From CATOSP01 sp965237775 (GTDB taxonomy: Bacteria > Chloroflexota > Dehalococcoidia > Lucifugimonadales > UBA3495): a stretch of DNA of 64,000 nucleotides. The stretch spans positions 4,340,001 to 4,404,000 of the forward strand of contig OZ250155.1 of assembly GCA_965237775.1 (NCBI GenBank), in the 5' to 3' direction. Shown here piece by piece: positions 34,382 to 42,985 of this stretch. The notes under the pieces were generated by a model, which worked only from the letters and a program-made list of their open reading frames with translations, ran no database searches and had not been told where the DNA came from. Numbering within the stretch: the stretch's first letter is position 1; the number at the start of each line of letters is the position of its first letter. The position numbers were made by a program, and so were the translations under genes.

Positions 34382-35125
34382 TTACTCCTCGGGGTCTACT
34401 CTGCCGAAGCGCCGCTGACGGCGGCTGTACTCCTCTAGGACACGCTCCAACTCATCGGAGTCGAGGTCCGGCCAGAGCGTGGTGGTGTGGTAATACTCGC
34501 TGTAGGCCGACTGCCACAGCAAGAAGTTGCTGATTCTAAGCTCGCCGCCAGTCCGAATGATTAGGTCCGGGTCTGGAGATTCGTGGGTAAAGAGGTAGGT
34601 CCGGAATAGCCCTTCGTCCACCGCCTCTTCTTTTATTCCGTCACGAATGATCCTGCGCACCGCTTCCAGGATCTCTTCCCGCCCCCCGTAGTCCAAGGCA
34701 ACGTTCAACGTGATTCCGGTGTTATCCTGGGTCATCTTCTGCGCCCAAGCAACTTCCTTTTGAATCTCGGGCCCAAGCCGTTCGATTTTGCCAATGTGGA
34801 CTATACGGACGTTATTCTGGTGCAGCGCCGCGGTCTGTTCGCGGAGGGCATGGTGGAGGATTTCCAAAATCCCGGTAACTTCGGTTTCGGGACGGCTCCA
34901 ATTCTCCGTGGAGAAAGCGTACAGGGTGACGTACCGGACTTCGCGCCGCGACAAAGTATCCAGAATACCCTGAATGCGTTCGACCCCGACCCGGTGCCCC
35001 TCCAGTCGCGGGAGCCCTCGCTGTTTTGCCCACCTGCCGTTGCCGTCCATGATGATAGCCACGTGGCCGGGAACGCCTGGCAGAGCCGGCTGGCCCTGTT
35101 GGGAGACTTTGGTCCCTAGTTGCAT
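34382..35125 (-). CDS. uppS: Isoprenyl (undecaprenyl) diphosphate synthase
   Basis: 247 aa cis-prenyltransferase. Signature VAIIMDGNGRWAKQRGLPRL with the catalytic Asp, then YAFSTENWSRP and the C-terminal PDLIIRTGGELRISNFLLWQ / SAYSEYY. Makes the lipid carrier for cell-envelope glycans. 3 nt from frr and cdsA on either side. Confidence 0.97.
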   Translation of the reverse strand: MQLGTKVSQQGQPALPGVPGHVAIIMDGNGRWAKQRGLPRLEGHRVGVERIQGILDTLSRREVRYVTLYAFSTENWSRPETEVTGILEILHHALREQTAALHQNNVRIVHIGKIERLGPEIQKEVAWAQKMTQDNTGITLNVALDYGGREEILEAVRRIIRDGIKEEAVDEGLFRTYLFTHESPDPDLIIRTGGELRISNFLLWQSAYSEYYHTTTLWPDLDSDELERVLEEYSRRQRRFGRVDPEE

Positions 35126-35128
35126 CAG

Positions 35129-35719
35129 CTAGACCTGCATGATCTCCACTTCTTTTTCGACTCCAACCTGGTCGATCAGCTTGGTATGGTTGTCCGTAGC
35201 CTTCTGTAACTGGTCCTGGGCCCTGCGATTCTGGTCCTGGGAAATGGACTTATCACGCTCCATCTTTCGCAGCGTGTCTTGCCCATCACGCCGTACATTA
35301 CGCACGGACACCTTGCCATCTTCGATCTTGCGCTTGAGCAACCGGACCAGTTCCTGGCGGCGTTCCTGGGTCAGTGGAGGAATAGGCACAGTGATGTTGT
35401 TTCCGTCGTTGGACGGGTTAAAGCCCATCTCAGACTTCATCAGGCTTCTTTCTATCTCGCGAAGAGCCTGTTTGTCCCAGGGCTGGACCAGGATAGCGCG
35501 GGCGTCCGGGGCGGAAATGGAGGCGATCTGCTTCAGGGGGGTGGGTGTCCCGTAATAGTCGACGGGCACATTCTCGATCAGGGCTGGAGTAGCCCTTCCG
35601 GTGCGCAGGGTGTTCAGGTCCCGCTTCAGGGCGTCGATGGTGCGGTCCATCTTCCGGTCAGTTTCTGACAGCACATCTTCTGGGGTCTGCTGGTCATCGT
35701 TCCTCGTTGCCACGGTCAA
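35129..35719 (-). CDS. frr: Ribosome recycling factor
   Basis: 196 aa, slightly longer than the usual 185 because of an N-terminal tail (MTVATRNDDQQTPEDV). Core features: MDRTIDALKRDLNTLRTGRA, YYGTPTPLKQIASIS, RRQELVRLLKRKIEDGKVSV and RNVRRDGQDTLRKMERD. Splits post-termination ribosomes with EF-G. Its start overlaps the pyrH stop by 4 nt. Confidence 0.97.
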   Translation of the reverse strand: MTVATRNDDQQTPEDVLSETDRKMDRTIDALKRDLNTLRTGRATPALIENVPVDYYGTPTPLKQIASISAPDARAILVQPWDKQALREIERSLMKSEMGFNPSNDGNNITVPIPPLTQERRQELVRLLKRKIEDGKVSVRNVRRDGQDTLRKMERDKSISQDQNRRAQDQLQKATDNHTKLIDQVGVEKEVEIMQV

Positions 35720-36441
35720 TCCCTCCCGGTGATTAAGGTGCCTACGGGTTCACCGCATAGGATTCGGCCCATGCTTCCAGGCCGGAAGATATCGAACACA
35801 ACGATGGGCAACTCGTTGTCCATGCACATGGACAGGGCGGTGGTGTCCATCACGCCCAGTCGCCGGTTCAGTGCGTCCATGTAGTCCAGGTTGCCAAAAC
35901 GGCGGGCGTCAGGATTCTCGTTGGGGTCCGAATCGTAGACACCGTCGACGTTGTGTTTGGCCATGAGCAGGACCTGGGCGTTGATTTCCAATGCTCGGAG
36001 CGCTGAAGCTGTGTCGGTGGTCACGAAGGGGTTGCCGGTGCCTGCGGCAAATAACACGACTCGTCCCTTTTCGAGGTGGCGGATCGCCCGCCTGCGGATA
36101 TAAGGCTCGGCCACCGCCTGAATTTGCAGTGCGGTCTGAGTCCGGGTGGTGATCCCCCGCTGTTCTAAACTGTCCTGTAGGGCTAGGGCATTGATGATGG
36201 TGGCAATCATTCCCGAGTAGTCCGCGGTTGCCCGGTCCATACCCTGCGCCTCGGCCGAAGCGCCGCGCATGATGTTCCCGCCTCCGACCACCACGGCGAC
36301 CTCGACGCCCAGTTCGTGGGCTTCGATTATCTGGTCGGAAAGATAATTCACGGCCGTCGGTTCAATACCGTAGTCCTGGGCGCCCTTCAAAGACTCGCCG
36401 CTTATCTTGAGAACAACCCGACTGTACCGAGCCTGGCTCAT
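35716..36441 (-). CDS. pyrH: Uridylate kinase
   Basis: 241 aa amino-acid-kinase-fold enzyme phosphorylating UMP. Motifs: RVVLKISGESLKGAQDYGIE, VAVVVGGGNIMRGA, GTGNPFVTTDTASALRALEI, KHNVDGVYDSDP. 15 nt after tsf and coupled to frr. Confidence 0.97.
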   Translation of the reverse strand: MSQARYSRVVLKISGESLKGAQDYGIEPTAVNYLSDQIIEAHELGVEVAVVVGGGNIMRGASAEAQGMDRATADYSGMIATIINALALQDSLEQRGITTRTQTALQIQAVAEPYIRRRAIRHLEKGRVVLFAAGTGNPFVTTDTASALRALEINAQVLLMAKHNVDGVYDSDPNENPDARRFGNLDYMDALNRRLGVMDTTALSMCMDNELPIVVFDIFRPGSMGRILCGEPVGTLITGRD

Positions 36442-36456
36442 CGCATCCGGCCGGGG

Positions 36457-36960
36457 TTACTCCCCCAGCGCCAATCTGGAAAATCGAAGTACCTTGATGT
36501 TTTCCCCCATTTTGGCGGCCAATTCCTGGACAACTTCGGCCACGGAGCTTGAGTTGTCTTTGATAAAGGGTTGCCGCAGCAGGCTGACCTGGGCCGGAGG
36601 GCGTTCGTCCCCCTCTTCGATATCATCTTCGTCCAGATATGCCGGGGCCATAGCCGCCACCTGCATCGCGATGTCGTGGGCCAGGTCCTTGAACTCGGGA
36701 GTGCGGGCAACGAAGTCGGTCTCGCAACCCAATTCAACCATTGCGGCCACACGCCCCCCGGTATGCACATAGGCTTCGACGAGTCCTTGGTTGGTAATCC
36801 GGTCCGACCGTCTGGCCGCCTGGGCAAAACCCTTTGCCCGGAGAGATTCCACAGCCTTCTCCAGGTCGCCGTCGCTGGCATCCAGAGCCTGTTTGCAGTC
36901 CATTACACCGGCGCCGGTCTGGTTCCGGAGGTCTCGAATTTGCTCCACGGTGACGGCCAA
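36457..36960 (-). CDS. tsf: Elongation factor Ts, short form
   Basis: 167 aa, well below the 280-300 of E. coli; such short forms lacking most of the core C-subdomain are known in Chloroflexota and others. Seen: VEQIRDLRNQTGAGVMDCKQ, ALDASDGDLEKAVESLRAKG, ELGCETDFVARTPEF (the EF-Tu contact). TTG start at 36960 with AGGAGGGAG 7 nt upstream. Catalyses nucleotide exchange on EF-Tu. Confidence 0.97.
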   Translation of the reverse strand: MAVTVEQIRDLRNQTGAGVMDCKQALDASDGDLEKAVESLRAKGFAQAARRSDRITNQGLVEAYVHTGGRVAAMVELGCETDFVARTPEFKDLAHDIAMQVAAMAPAYLDEDDIEEGDERPPAQVSLLRQPFIKDNSSSVAEVVQELAAKMGENIKVLRFSRLALGE

Positions 36961-37070
36961 GTGTCTCCCTCCTGTGTAATTAAGAAGGCGAAGAAAAGTG
37001 TGTTCTTGCCACGCGGGCGCTGGAGTGAATAAAGACGTGTTTACCCCGTCCAGCGACCCGGCGAAAAAAC

Positions 37071-38021
37071 CTATTCGGTGGGCGGCGCCTCGGCTTCGGC
37101 TTCGGCCGGTGCGGGAGCGGCGGCGGTGAAATCAGACTCCTCGATTATGAACTCCATGTCCCGCTGGATCTGCTCGTCCAGGGTCAGCTCGGAGTCGTCA
37201 TCATCTTCCTCATCCAATCCCAAGGCTTCGCGTTCAGCCGCTTCGGCCAACGCGGCCTCTTCTTGTTGGGCAAGGATAATAGCCTCCCGCTGGGCCTGCC
37301 CTTCCAGCGCCGCCGTGGCCATTCTACCGGCGATCAGGCGGATGGAACGCACCGCGTCGTCGTTACCAGGGATGGCGTGGGTTACTTTGTCTGGATCGCA
37401 GTCAGTGTCCACGATCGCGAAGACTTGGACACCCGCCCGTATCGCTTCGGCGATGCAGATGTCCTCTTTCCCAATGTCAACTACGAACAGGGCCTTGGGC
37501 AATTCAGTCATGTCCCTCATGCCCAAGAAATACTTTTCCAGGCGCGCGAGGGTGTCCCGGAGCTTCACGCCTTCCTTCTTGGGCAGGACCCTGAAGTAAC
37601 CCTGGTCCCGCTTCTGCTGAAGCTCGAGCATGTAGTTGATCCGCGTGCGAATAGTCTGGAAGTTGGTCAGGGTTCCGCCAAGCCACCGCTGGTTGACGTA
37701 CCACATACCGCAGCGTTCCGCTTCGCTCTGCACCACTTCCTGGGCCTGGCGCTTGGTGCCGACAAACAACACCTTACCGCCTTCGGCCGCAAGTTGGACC
37801 ATGGCGCGGTGGGCTTCGTTGATCAGACCAAGGGTCTGCTGCAGGTCAATGATGTGGATGCCATTTCGCTGGGTGAAGATGTAACGCTTCATCTGCGGGT
37901 TCCATCTCCGGGTCTGGTGCCCGAAATGGACCCCGGCTTCGAGAAGCGATTTCATCGTCAACGGTTCTCTGGGTGGGGGCGCTGGGCGCTCGTCGACTGG
38001 GGTGTCTACTGCTTGTACCAT
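37071..38021 (-). CDS. rpsB: Small-subunit ribosomal protein S2 (uS2) with acidic C-terminal extension
   Basis: 316 aa; the S2 core runs from MKSLLEAGVHFGHQTRRWNP to about RLIAGRMATAALEG. N-terminal extension of 22 residues, proline-rich, and a C-terminal tail of roughly 70 residues rich in Glu, Asp, Ala and Pro (GLDEEDDDDSELTLDEQ). Start 38021 has a GAGAAAGG upstream; Met23 is the alternative. First gene of the rpsB-tsf-pyrH-frr block, with promoter at 38141-38169 and a leader of about 110 nt that could host S2 autoregulation. Confidence 0.96.
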   Translation of the reverse strand: MVQAVDTPVDERPAPPPREPLTMKSLLEAGVHFGHQTRRWNPQMKRYIFTQRNGIHIIDLQQTLGLINEAHRAMVQLAAEGGKVLFVGTKRQAQEVVQSEAERCGMWYVNQRWLGGTLTNFQTIRTRINYMLELQQKRDQGYFRVLPKKEGVKLRDTLARLEKYFLGMRDMTELPKALFVVDIGKEDICIAEAIRAGVQVFAIVDTDCDPDKVTHAIPGNDDAVRSIRLIAGRMATAALEGQAQREAIILAQQEEAALAEAAEREALGLDEEDDDDSELTLDEQIQRDMEFIIEESDFTAAAPAPAEAEAEAPPTE

Positions 38022-38140
38022 ATAGTCTGCCTTTCTCTTCCTGCTTTATGGATCACCGGCCCGCCCCAGTATAGCCCCTTGATGGGGCCAAGGCACACAA
38101 CTACCTGGGAAGCGCCTACAGGCGTCCATTAGTACGGCCA

Positions 38141-38169
38141 AGTATATCACAGGCCCAAATACCGGGCAA
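38141..38169 (-). promoter_or_regulatory. Promoter of rpsB
   Basis: Minus strand TTGCCC (38169-38164), 17-bp spacer, TATACT (38146-38141). Only 8 bp separate its -35 box from the target duplication of the 5-kb mobile element. Confidence 0.7.
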
Positions 38170-38177
38170 TTATGAGA

Positions 38178-38185
38178 CGATTCCG
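38178..38185. repeat. Left target duplication CGATTCCG of the composite element
   Basis: Perfect 8-bp direct repeat of 43214-43221, directly outside the GTAACTGTTC tip. Confidence 0.85.
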
Positions 38186-38720
38186 GTAACTGTTCGGACT
38201 CGATGACGCGGATTGGCCGAATCCCACACCGGTCATATCCATGATGATTCTCAAACGATGTCCCTCAGCCGCAACCAGTCATTCCCGCGAAGGGAGACCT
38301 TTGAATAATCCCCTCTCCCTCCGAGCCCGTCTCACAAAGTCCCTTGACTGGGTTCACGCTAGGCGGGGCAGACTGATTCTAGCGTTCTATAGAGTGACAA
38401 GGTTGGACATGCGGCGGTGAACAATGTAATACCAGCGAAAGCCGACGCCTAGAAATCGACGATCTCGGGAGTGTCAGACTTCTGAGACAGGCTCCTCCCT
38501 CCGGGAGAGGGTTAGGGTGAGGGCGTCCTCCGTATCTGGGCACACTCTGGATTCTCGCTTTCGCGGGAGTCGCGGAAGGTTACGCAAAGGTCTCCGAAGG
38601 CGGGAATCCAGAAATGCCAATGATAGGGACCGTTGCTGGTTGTAAAGGTTTCTGTATTCCGGGTCAAGCCCGGAATGACGGGCTGGGAGTAGGAAGGACA
38701 CATGAAGTCTGAACAATTGC
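38186..38720 (+). repeat. Left inverted arm of the composite element (contains a nested insertion)
   Basis: The arm itself is 228 bp after removing the 303-bp insertion and one 4-bp duplication. Its inner end, read inward-out, is GCAATTGTTCAGACTTCATG, so the arm is itself a MITE-like unit with IS66-like tips at both ends. Confidence 0.85.
38293..38595. mobile_element. 303-bp MITE-like insertion nested in the left arm
   Basis: Terminal inverted repeats GGAGACCTTTG (38293-38303) and CAAAGGTCTCC (38585-38595), with a 4-bp duplication GAAG (38289-38292 and 38596-38599). The right arm of the composite keeps the uninterrupted site (CATTCCCGTGAAGGCGGG on its reverse strand). The inside includes the widespread GGGAGAGGGTTAGGGTGAGG motif; no ORF of note. 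Confidence 0.85.
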
Positions 38721-38843
38721 CATTGCGTCCCAGGGTGATTCGATTGTCATGGCGTTGGGCGGCGGGAGTACGTATCCCATTACCGAAAGGCGGAGAGTGT
38801 CGCGATACGCAGCCTATCGAAAGGCCTTGCTTTGCGTCTGGCA

Positions 38844-39200
38844 TCAGCTCTTGGTGGCGCCACCGATGATGGCCCCGACGAGGAGGGGGCCGACGTGCAG
38901 GATTACCAGGATAAACGCCCCAGCGGCGGCGATCGCGCCCAGAAGCGGTATGTCTGGCAGGACAGAGGCTAGTAGGAATATCATAGTCCCTACTACAATG
39001 GCTGGCAGGAACACGGCGATAATGGCATTACCCACGTTCCCCGCAGCTCGTCCGCCCACAAACCCGGCGATGAGACCCCCGAATAACGGCAACCAAAATA
39101 ACAGTATTGAGATGCCAAACATCCAAAGAACTCCCGCGATAATGCTGCGCTGATTCCGAGTTTGCTGAATAGCCACATTTCCTCCTGCTGCCGTTTGCAT
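38844..39200 (-). CDS. Small glycine-rich membrane protein, cargo
   Basis: 118 aa, about three to four hydrophobic segments, with FWLPLFGGLIAGFVGGRAAG (residues about 35-54) and a C-terminal VGPLLVGAIIGGATKS. The same FWLP..G..AGFVGG module and a GG(A/S)TK ending appear in the neighbour at 39240-40586 and, in part, in the fragment at 40608-40829. Resembles glycine-zipper-like DUF5518-type membrane proteins, tentatively. Function unknown. Confidence 0.65.
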   Translation of the reverse strand: MQTAAGGNVAIQQTRNQRSIIAGVLWMFGISILLFWLPLFGGLIAGFVGGRAAGNVGNAIIAVFLPAIVVGTMIFLLASVLPDIPLLGAIAAAGAFILVILHVGPLLVGAIIGGATKS

Positions 39201-39239
39201 ATGGCTGCCGGCCGGCCGCTCTGGAATCGCTGAGGCGGG

Positions 39240-40586
39240 TTACCCCTGCTGTCCTCCCGCAGCCTGGGAGATGGGTTGACCGCCCGGTCGGGTCGTCGCT
39301 GACCCCGGCCCCGGCGCTTGTATAGGCACACCTCCAGTCGCGGTCCGCGCCCATTGTGCTTCCGCGTAGGCACGCACATTCTTGGTGGACCCACCTACGA
39401 ATGCGCCCACCGCGAGCGGCAACATATACAGCGCCGCTACCACTACTCCCCCAACCACCACACCCAGGCCTACACTCCGGCGAATCTCCGCCTCCCATCG
39501 ATTATCGGGATCTCGGCTAGCTAGAATTATTATCGAAAGGAGCAGTCCCAGCAGGGGAACGGCTATCATCGAGACGCCGGCGATTACGTACGCCATACCT
39601 CCCCCTTTTCTGCCTCCCACGAATCCGGCCAAGAAGGGACCAACTACCGGAAGCCAAAACGTCGCGGCAGCTATTAACAGCATCAAGACCGCTGCAAGTC
39701 CCACCTGCCGGTCCGGCCGATAGATTCTCGCGGGGCGTTCCCTTGCCGGGCGAGCGGCGGCTTCACCGAAGGGTGTATATACATCCACATAGTCCAGGGC
39801 CCGCCCGCTAGCCGGCAGTATCACCAAGCTCCAACTCCGGTCTTGGACTACGTGGCCGTCAACATGATTGATCAAGGTCAAACTTTGGCAGACCCCGCGT
39901 CGAAGCGACAATTGGTCCACGTGCCCGAATGCCTGGTAATCGGCAAACTCGCCCCCATGCGCTATCACGACGTTCAAGCCGACACCTGACAAAGCCCCTG
40001 CTTGAGTCGACAGAGACCATGCCCGGCACGCTTCGATGAGGTAGGCAATTCGTTGCTCACCTGGAGGCATCGAACCAGAGGTTTCGGCGATAACGAACAC
40101 CTCTCCGTTGCGGAACATACTGCCGCGGCGGACGACAAATGCGGCCACCAGATGGTCTGAGTTGATCGGCGCCTCCTGAGGTCCTCTAGGAGCCAGCGCC
40201 GCCCGCATTTTTTGCAGTACCCGTTCCCGGCCAGCCGCCACATCCTCCTGTGATATCGACGCTTCTTCGGATTCTCCCGCGGCAGGCACCTCGCTCGCCT
40301 CGCGCTCGGTTTGGACTAAGAATGCGGGGAATGCGGGCGTGGCGGCTGCGAACTCTGGGTGGCTGGCGGCCCACCTTGCTCTTACGACCACACCAACCGC
40401 CCCTCCGATCAGCAATCCGACAAACCCCTCCGGACCGAACAAGAGCCATAACCCGTGGGGCCAGAAGTTACCCGGATCCAGGATCCTTGAGTAAAATCTG
40501 AGCGCAGAATCGCCATGTTGGATGATAGAGAGCCCCGCCCCTGCCAGGAGCGAGAATATACGGAAGACGACGCTGGCTACGGCCAC
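39240..40586 (-). CDS. Multi-domain membrane protein with C-terminal FWLP-GFVGG module, cargo
   Basis: 448 aa. Two N-terminal membrane segments (SVVFRIFSLLAGAGLSII; GFVGLLIGGAVGVVVRARW), a Glu/Ala-rich linker with coiled-coil character (about 85-135), a soluble beta-rich domain (DHLVAAFVVRRGSMFRNGEV, GLNVVIAHGGEFADY, SWSLVILPASGRAL; about 140-275), then a C-terminal membrane module ATFWLPVVGPFLAGFVGGRK with GAFVGGSTKN near its end, and a disordered Gly/Gln tail. No family recognised for the soluble domain. Lies 39 bp upstream of the small module gene on the same strand. Confidence 0.65.
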   Translation of the reverse strand: MAVASVVFRIFSLLAGAGLSIIQHGDSALRFYSRILDPGNFWPHGLWLLFGPEGFVGLLIGGAVGVVVRARWAASHPEFAAATPAFPAFLVQTEREASEVPAAGESEEASISQEDVAAGRERVLQKMRAALAPRGPQEAPINSDHLVAAFVVRRGSMFRNGEVFVIAETSGSMPPGEQRIAYLIEACRAWSLSTQAGALSGVGLNVVIAHGGEFADYQAFGHVDQLSLRRGVCQSLTLINHVDGHVVQDRSWSLVILPASGRALDYVDVYTPFGEAAARPARERPARIYRPDRQVGLAAVLMLLIAAATFWLPVVGPFLAGFVGGRKGGGMAYVIAGVSMIAVPLLGLLLSIIILASRDPDNRWEAEIRRSVGLGVVVGGVVVAALYMLPLAVGAFVGGSTKNVRAYAEAQWARTATGGVPIQAPGPGSATTRPGGQPISQAAGGQQG

Positions 40587-40607
40587 ACCAATGGCGGCGT
40601 TTCGCGG

Positions 40608-40829
40608 CTAGTTCGCCTGACTCCCGCCGGCGAAGCCAGCTATCAGGCTCAAGATGGAGACCAACGAGAACCACCTTCCAGGCACGACACCTGACAATTG
40701 GAAGAATGCCGAGAGGAGCACGAACCCTAAAATAGATATAAGAAGAGTCCACAAGAAAGGACGCGATATCGTTTCGGGGTTTCCCAGGGGCAGCCTAAGC
40801 CAGCTTTCCCAAATCCGAGTTATGGACTG
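40608..40829 (-). pseudogene. Fragment of a third FWLP/AGF-type membrane protein
   Basis: The minus-strand frame reads ESWLRLPLGNPETISRPFLW, then a membrane stretch LLISILGFVLLSAFF, then SLIAGFAGGSQAN and a stop, 22 nt before the next gene. No ATG; the only in-frame start is a TTG at 40754 without Shine-Dalgarno, giving 48 aa. Most likely the C-terminal remnant of a paralog of the two downstream genes. A short real protein cannot be excluded. Confidence 0.45.
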
Positions 40830-41630
40830 GGTCGTATTACTGCGGTCAATAGCGGCTCCTCTTGGTAGGCTTCGGAATCGTGGTCTTCCTCATGCGTCAA
40901 TTCGGTTGTCGCAAGTTCAACTCCCCTCGCTCTAGTTACCTCGCCATTGGCCAGACACTTGCAGGCCGGAATCGTCCGGCGCAACCGACCCCTGAGGCTC
41001 GCGGCAGCATCAGAGAATCTCTGCGCTGGGGCTGGCCTGGACTTGAGGAAACGCGCGCGGCCAGCAGCATTTTGCGTCAAATAAGAGCAGCGTGGACCTG
41101 TCTCCCGGTACAGGCCGCATTGCCCTCCGCCCAATCATTTCACGGCCCTTCCTGAGGAGGGTTCGTTAGCTCCGCCTAACTCACTTCGAAAGAGCTTGCG
41201 TCGGATATTAGCTTCGCGCCCACCAGGTTGTCTGTGCCCGTTGTGGCACAAAAGTGCCGCGCATTGTGCCAAACTTCTACGATTTTGCACCAATCTGGAC
41301 TCGCATCGAATTCCAGTGGACGGGGGTGGGCATACTGACGGGCTGGGAACCCCTTGAGTCTCGTCCCTACCCAACCAGCTCGTCCACGCCCCAATGACAC
41401 CAGGATACATTCACTGCCTATGGCCTATAATTTTCTCATCGATCTAGCCGTCGAAGACCAGGTTATGTGGAGTGGGCGGTCCCGACCACTTGCTCGCCCC
41501 TGGGAATGCCGGCCTTGGCTTACAATTTCGACCGGAATCCTCTTCCCCGAGGACTCCGCCGTGATCGTCAGGTCCTAGACATTTCTCCATGACGCGGCAT
41601 ATACGAAGAACGCAGTAAACCGCAGAGACC
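40830..41630. other. Cargo region without a recognisable gene
   Basis: Several short overlapping ORFs on both strands (for example 40820-41134 and 41176-41400 minus, 40862-41155 and 41354-41578 plus); none has a ribosome site, hydrophobic pattern or family motif that I trust. It may hold decayed genes and the promoter of the HTH gene. Confidence 0.5.
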
Positions 41631-42434
41631 GTGAGACAGCCAAACGCAAATCGAAGCGCCCGGGCGAGGCAAGTCGGTATGTTGATGCGGGCGTACCGCA
41701 TGGAGCAGCCTGCGCGATGCACTCAGGAGGGTTTGCTGGCGCTAATGGCGGATCGTAACCCCGAATACGCCAACAAATACAACCATTCGACCGTCAGCCG
41801 TAAGGAAACCGGGCAACGAATGCCCTCCAGGGCCGACATAGAGACTTTTGGCCAGGCTCTGAGGCTCTCACGCCAAGAGACCCACGGTCTGATCCGGTTG
41901 GCCGGCTACCCAACCCCGGCAGACGGTCTTGATGATGACTCGCACCGTCATGATCCATCGGACCACCAGACCCTAGTCTCGAAGGATGGGGAAGGTGACG
42001 CGCTGCAATCACGAGCCGACGGAAGTCCCGGCATCGCCAACGACTACACCATCGGGATCAAATATGGATTGTGGCGGGCGGCAATCCCGGGATTGTACAT
42101 TGCAGGGGTGGGCTACGCGCTAACCGCATTCGGGCTCAGGACCATATGGATTCTTGTTGCCTACGTGATCATCGCCCTGGGCAACAATGATGCCCAGGGC
42201 GATGTTGCGGCGGCGGGGTGCGAACAATACCAGCGAGTTTCTATTCGTATCCCTATTCTTCCTGCTGAACACCCCTACGTTGCAGTCCGCAGTCACAGGG
42301 ATGGACGTGTACGGCTTTTATTCCATAGCGGGTTTCGCGGGCACTCCGTTCCCCCTGCTACTGACATTGATTCTGAATTTAGCGATTTCCCTAGCAGCCG
42401 CGTTCACATTCGATGTCTTGAGGAAGTGGCATGA
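41631..42434 (+). pseudogene. XRE-type HTH membrane regulator, N-terminal part (frameshifted)
   Basis: From GTG 41631. Residues about 15-90 form an XRE-like helix-turn-helix domain (TQEGLLALMADRNPEYANKY, STVSRKETGQRMPSRADIET, FGQALRLSRQETHGLIRLAG), then a hydrophilic linker, then two membrane segments (AAIPGLYIAGVGYALTAFGL and TIWILVAYVIIALG). Beyond 42190 the frame loses hydrophobic character and reads out-of-frame sequence, while the real continuation appears in the frame of 42187-42945. The break coincides with a perfect 13-bp inverted repeat (42171-42203). Confidence 0.65.
42171..42203 (+). repeat. Perfect 13-bp inverted repeat at the frameshift point
   Basis: ATCGCCCTGGGCA (42171-42183), 7-nt loop, TGCCCAGGGCGAT (42191-42203). 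Deleting one 13-nt arm, 42191-42203, would restore one continuous reading frame across the HTH-membrane gene. Confidence 0.85.
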
Positions 42435-42945
42435 CCGGTATCCCGGCAAATATGGTCCTTATCCCCGGGCGCTCCGAATCCTGCTGCCGCCGGTGTTGTT
42501 CGTCTATCTGAATGTCGTAATCCTGGCCAATAGCGCCGCATGGATATACTTCTTGGTCGTTCTCGGAATTTTCCTTGGGGTGTTTAAGGCGATCATCATC
42601 ATGCACGACGAACGGGTCCTATTAACTGAATGGGAAGTGCGGCTTCTCATGCGCACGGTGGTAAGTTTGGCGATTATCCTCATTGTCGCGTGGACAGCTT
42701 TGGTTATAGTTACCTATCTTTACCCGGTCTCAGCGAGTGTTCTTAGTCACACTTTGCTGCACTCTTGGGACGTTGATTACAGTGCCCTGGGCTACACGGA
42801 AAGTGAATTCGTCCAGAGGGTTCGCGTCGGCTCGATGTGGACGTTGATATCAAGCATGGCTTACATCGGTCTGGCGACAGGAGGTTATCTTTTCGGCTCC
42901 ATGTACCGCCTGCGGCAGCGCTTGTCTCAATCAGTCGTGGCGTAG
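42187..42945 (+). pseudogene. XRE-type HTH membrane regulator, C-terminal membrane part
   Basis: 252 aa as an ORF from ATG 42187. About six membrane segments (SEFLFVSLFFLLNTPTL; PLLLTLILNLAISLAAAFTF; ILLPPVLFVYLNVVILANSA; IYFLVVLGIFLGVFKAIIIM; VVSLAIILIVAWTALVIVTY; SMAYIGLATGGYLFGSMYRL). Read with the upstream fragment it would be one HTH protein of about 435 residues with some eight membrane segments. It could be expressed alone from the ATG-ATG at 42187-42192, but no ribosome site is seen. Function unknown; a membrane-bound transcription regulator is inferred. Confidence 0.6.
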
Positions 42946-42985
42946 CGCCTTATGCGCCATAGAAGAGTCACGTGGAAGGAGTCGT

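Noticed and set aside
37263..38132. 289-residue plus-strand ORF across rpsB
   Set aside because: Antisense shadow of a conserved ribosomal protein gene.
41176..41400. Minus-strand ORF in the cargo region
   Set aside because: No family, no start signal, overlaps other equally weak ORFs.
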